Assembly (NCBI GenBank): GCA_016296985.1
Contig: JAEDHM010000091.1
Coordinates: forward strand, 1-5,870
From: Clostridia bacterium
Lineage (GTDB): Bacteria > Bacillota > Clostridia > Christensenellales > CAG-1252
Length of the DNA stretch: 5,870 nt
Reading direction: 5' to 3'
Part shown: positions 5,735 to 5,870 of the stretch, in pieces
How the letters are laid out: each line of letters starts with the position of its first letter
How positions within the stretch are numbered: the stretch's first letter is position 1
Notes under the pieces: generated by a model
Databases searched by the model: none
Seen by the model: the letters and a program-made list of their open reading frames with translations, nothing else
What the model was told of the DNA's origin: nothing
Program-made: the position numbers and the translations under genes

Positions 5735-5870
5735 TCATTTTCAAAACTTCATCCAACTTTTCAAGTTGCTCCTTGCTTAGCATAGGAGCAATTTTCTTTT
5801 TTAATTCGAGAAGCATTTCGTTATTCAACTTTCCCGCTTGTCTAGCTTTCATCGCTTCTTTTATAACTTC
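5724..5870 (-). CDS. Hypothetical charged helical protein (C-terminal 48 residues; gene begins outside the window)
   Basis: On the minus strand an open frame enters from the right edge and ends at TGA 5726-5724. The visible 48 residues are rich in Lys, Glu and Leu and look helical, for example ELKKKIAPMLSKEQLEKLDE. No family is recognised. The 3' end overlaps the convergent ATPase gene by 11 bp, and the plus-strand terminator of that operon lies within its coding sequence. The frame is open across the whole visible stretch and the codon pattern resembles the other genes, but its shortness limits certainty. Confidence 0.6.
   Translation of the reverse strand, partial: EVIKEAMKARQAGKLNNEMLLELKKKIAPMLSKEQLEKLDEVLKMIMT
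5766..5802 (+). terminator. Intrinsic terminator of the importer operon, embedded in the convergent gene
   Basis: TTGCTCCT (5766-5773) pairs with AGGAGCAA (5784-5791). Three further inner pairs (TGC/GCA around TTA, one bulged T) extend the stem. The T-rich tract TTTTCTTTTTT (5792-5802) follows. It sits 32 bp after the ATPase stop codon and faces the plus direction. The minus strand has no U-run after the stem, so it should not stop the convergent transcript. Confidence 0.8.

Noticed and set aside
1..5870. Mobile elements, CRISPR arrays, tRNA or rRNA genes
   Set aside because: Looked for by eye; no transposase, regularly spaced repeat, cloverleaf or rRNA-like stretch was seen.

Overview
The window looks like chromosome from a low-GC Gram-positive bacterium, probably an uncultured Clostridia-type Bacillota. 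This is inferred from AT-rich coding sequence, near-consensus TTGACA/TATAAT promoters, AGGAG-type ribosome sites, lipoprotein-anchored (not periplasmic) transport and protease proteins, and a TPP riboswitch that works through a poly-U terminator. I see no phage, insertion-sequence, CRISPR, tRNA or rRNA signature.

Left part (1-507). A minus-strand gene for a small multi-membrane-span protein runs off the left edge. It is preceded by a TPP (thiamine pyrophosphate) riboswitch, an intrinsic terminator and a perfect sigma-A promoter (TTGACA, 17 bp, TATAAT). An 11-bp antiterminator can be drawn between the conserved CUGAGA segment of the aptamer and the terminator loop. The regulator implies a thiamine-related role, probably uptake, for the membrane protein.

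Middle part (508-2851). A divergently transcribed two-gene unit encodes an ABC-type nucleotide-binding protein, followed with a 14-bp overlap by a lipoprotein S41 (CtpA-like) PDZ protease. The ABC protein keeps Walker A and the Walker B Asp, but has lost the Q-loop Gln, the LSGGQ signature, the catalytic Glu, the D-loop Asp and the switch His. It is therefore predicted to bind but not hydrolyse ATP. The protease keeps its Ser-Lys dyad.

Right part (2848-5734). A promoter overlapping the protease stop codon drives a short leader that ends in a strong intrinsic terminator. Then come four tightly packed genes: a small ACT-like protein of the TM1266 family (annotated elsewhere as an iron-only hydrogenase system regulator), a lipoprotein solute-binding protein of the NMT1/ThiY-like (NitT/TauT) class, a permease and a catalytically intact ATPase. 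Gene junctions are 10 bp, a 1-bp overlap (TAATG) and a 4-bp overlap (ATGA), so this is one operon for one importer. The leader terminator suggests control by attenuation. A second terminator for this operon lies inside a convergent minus-strand gene whose 3' end fills 5724-5870.

Taken together, the window suggests nutrient uptake with a possible thiamine or thiamine-precursor theme: a TPP-controlled membrane protein beside an NMT1-like importer. The importer operon itself shows no TPP aptamer, and its substrate cannot be fixed from sequence alone. The points that most merit a second look are the systematically degenerate ABC protein coupled to a protease, and the terminator-bearing leader in front of the TM1266-like gene.
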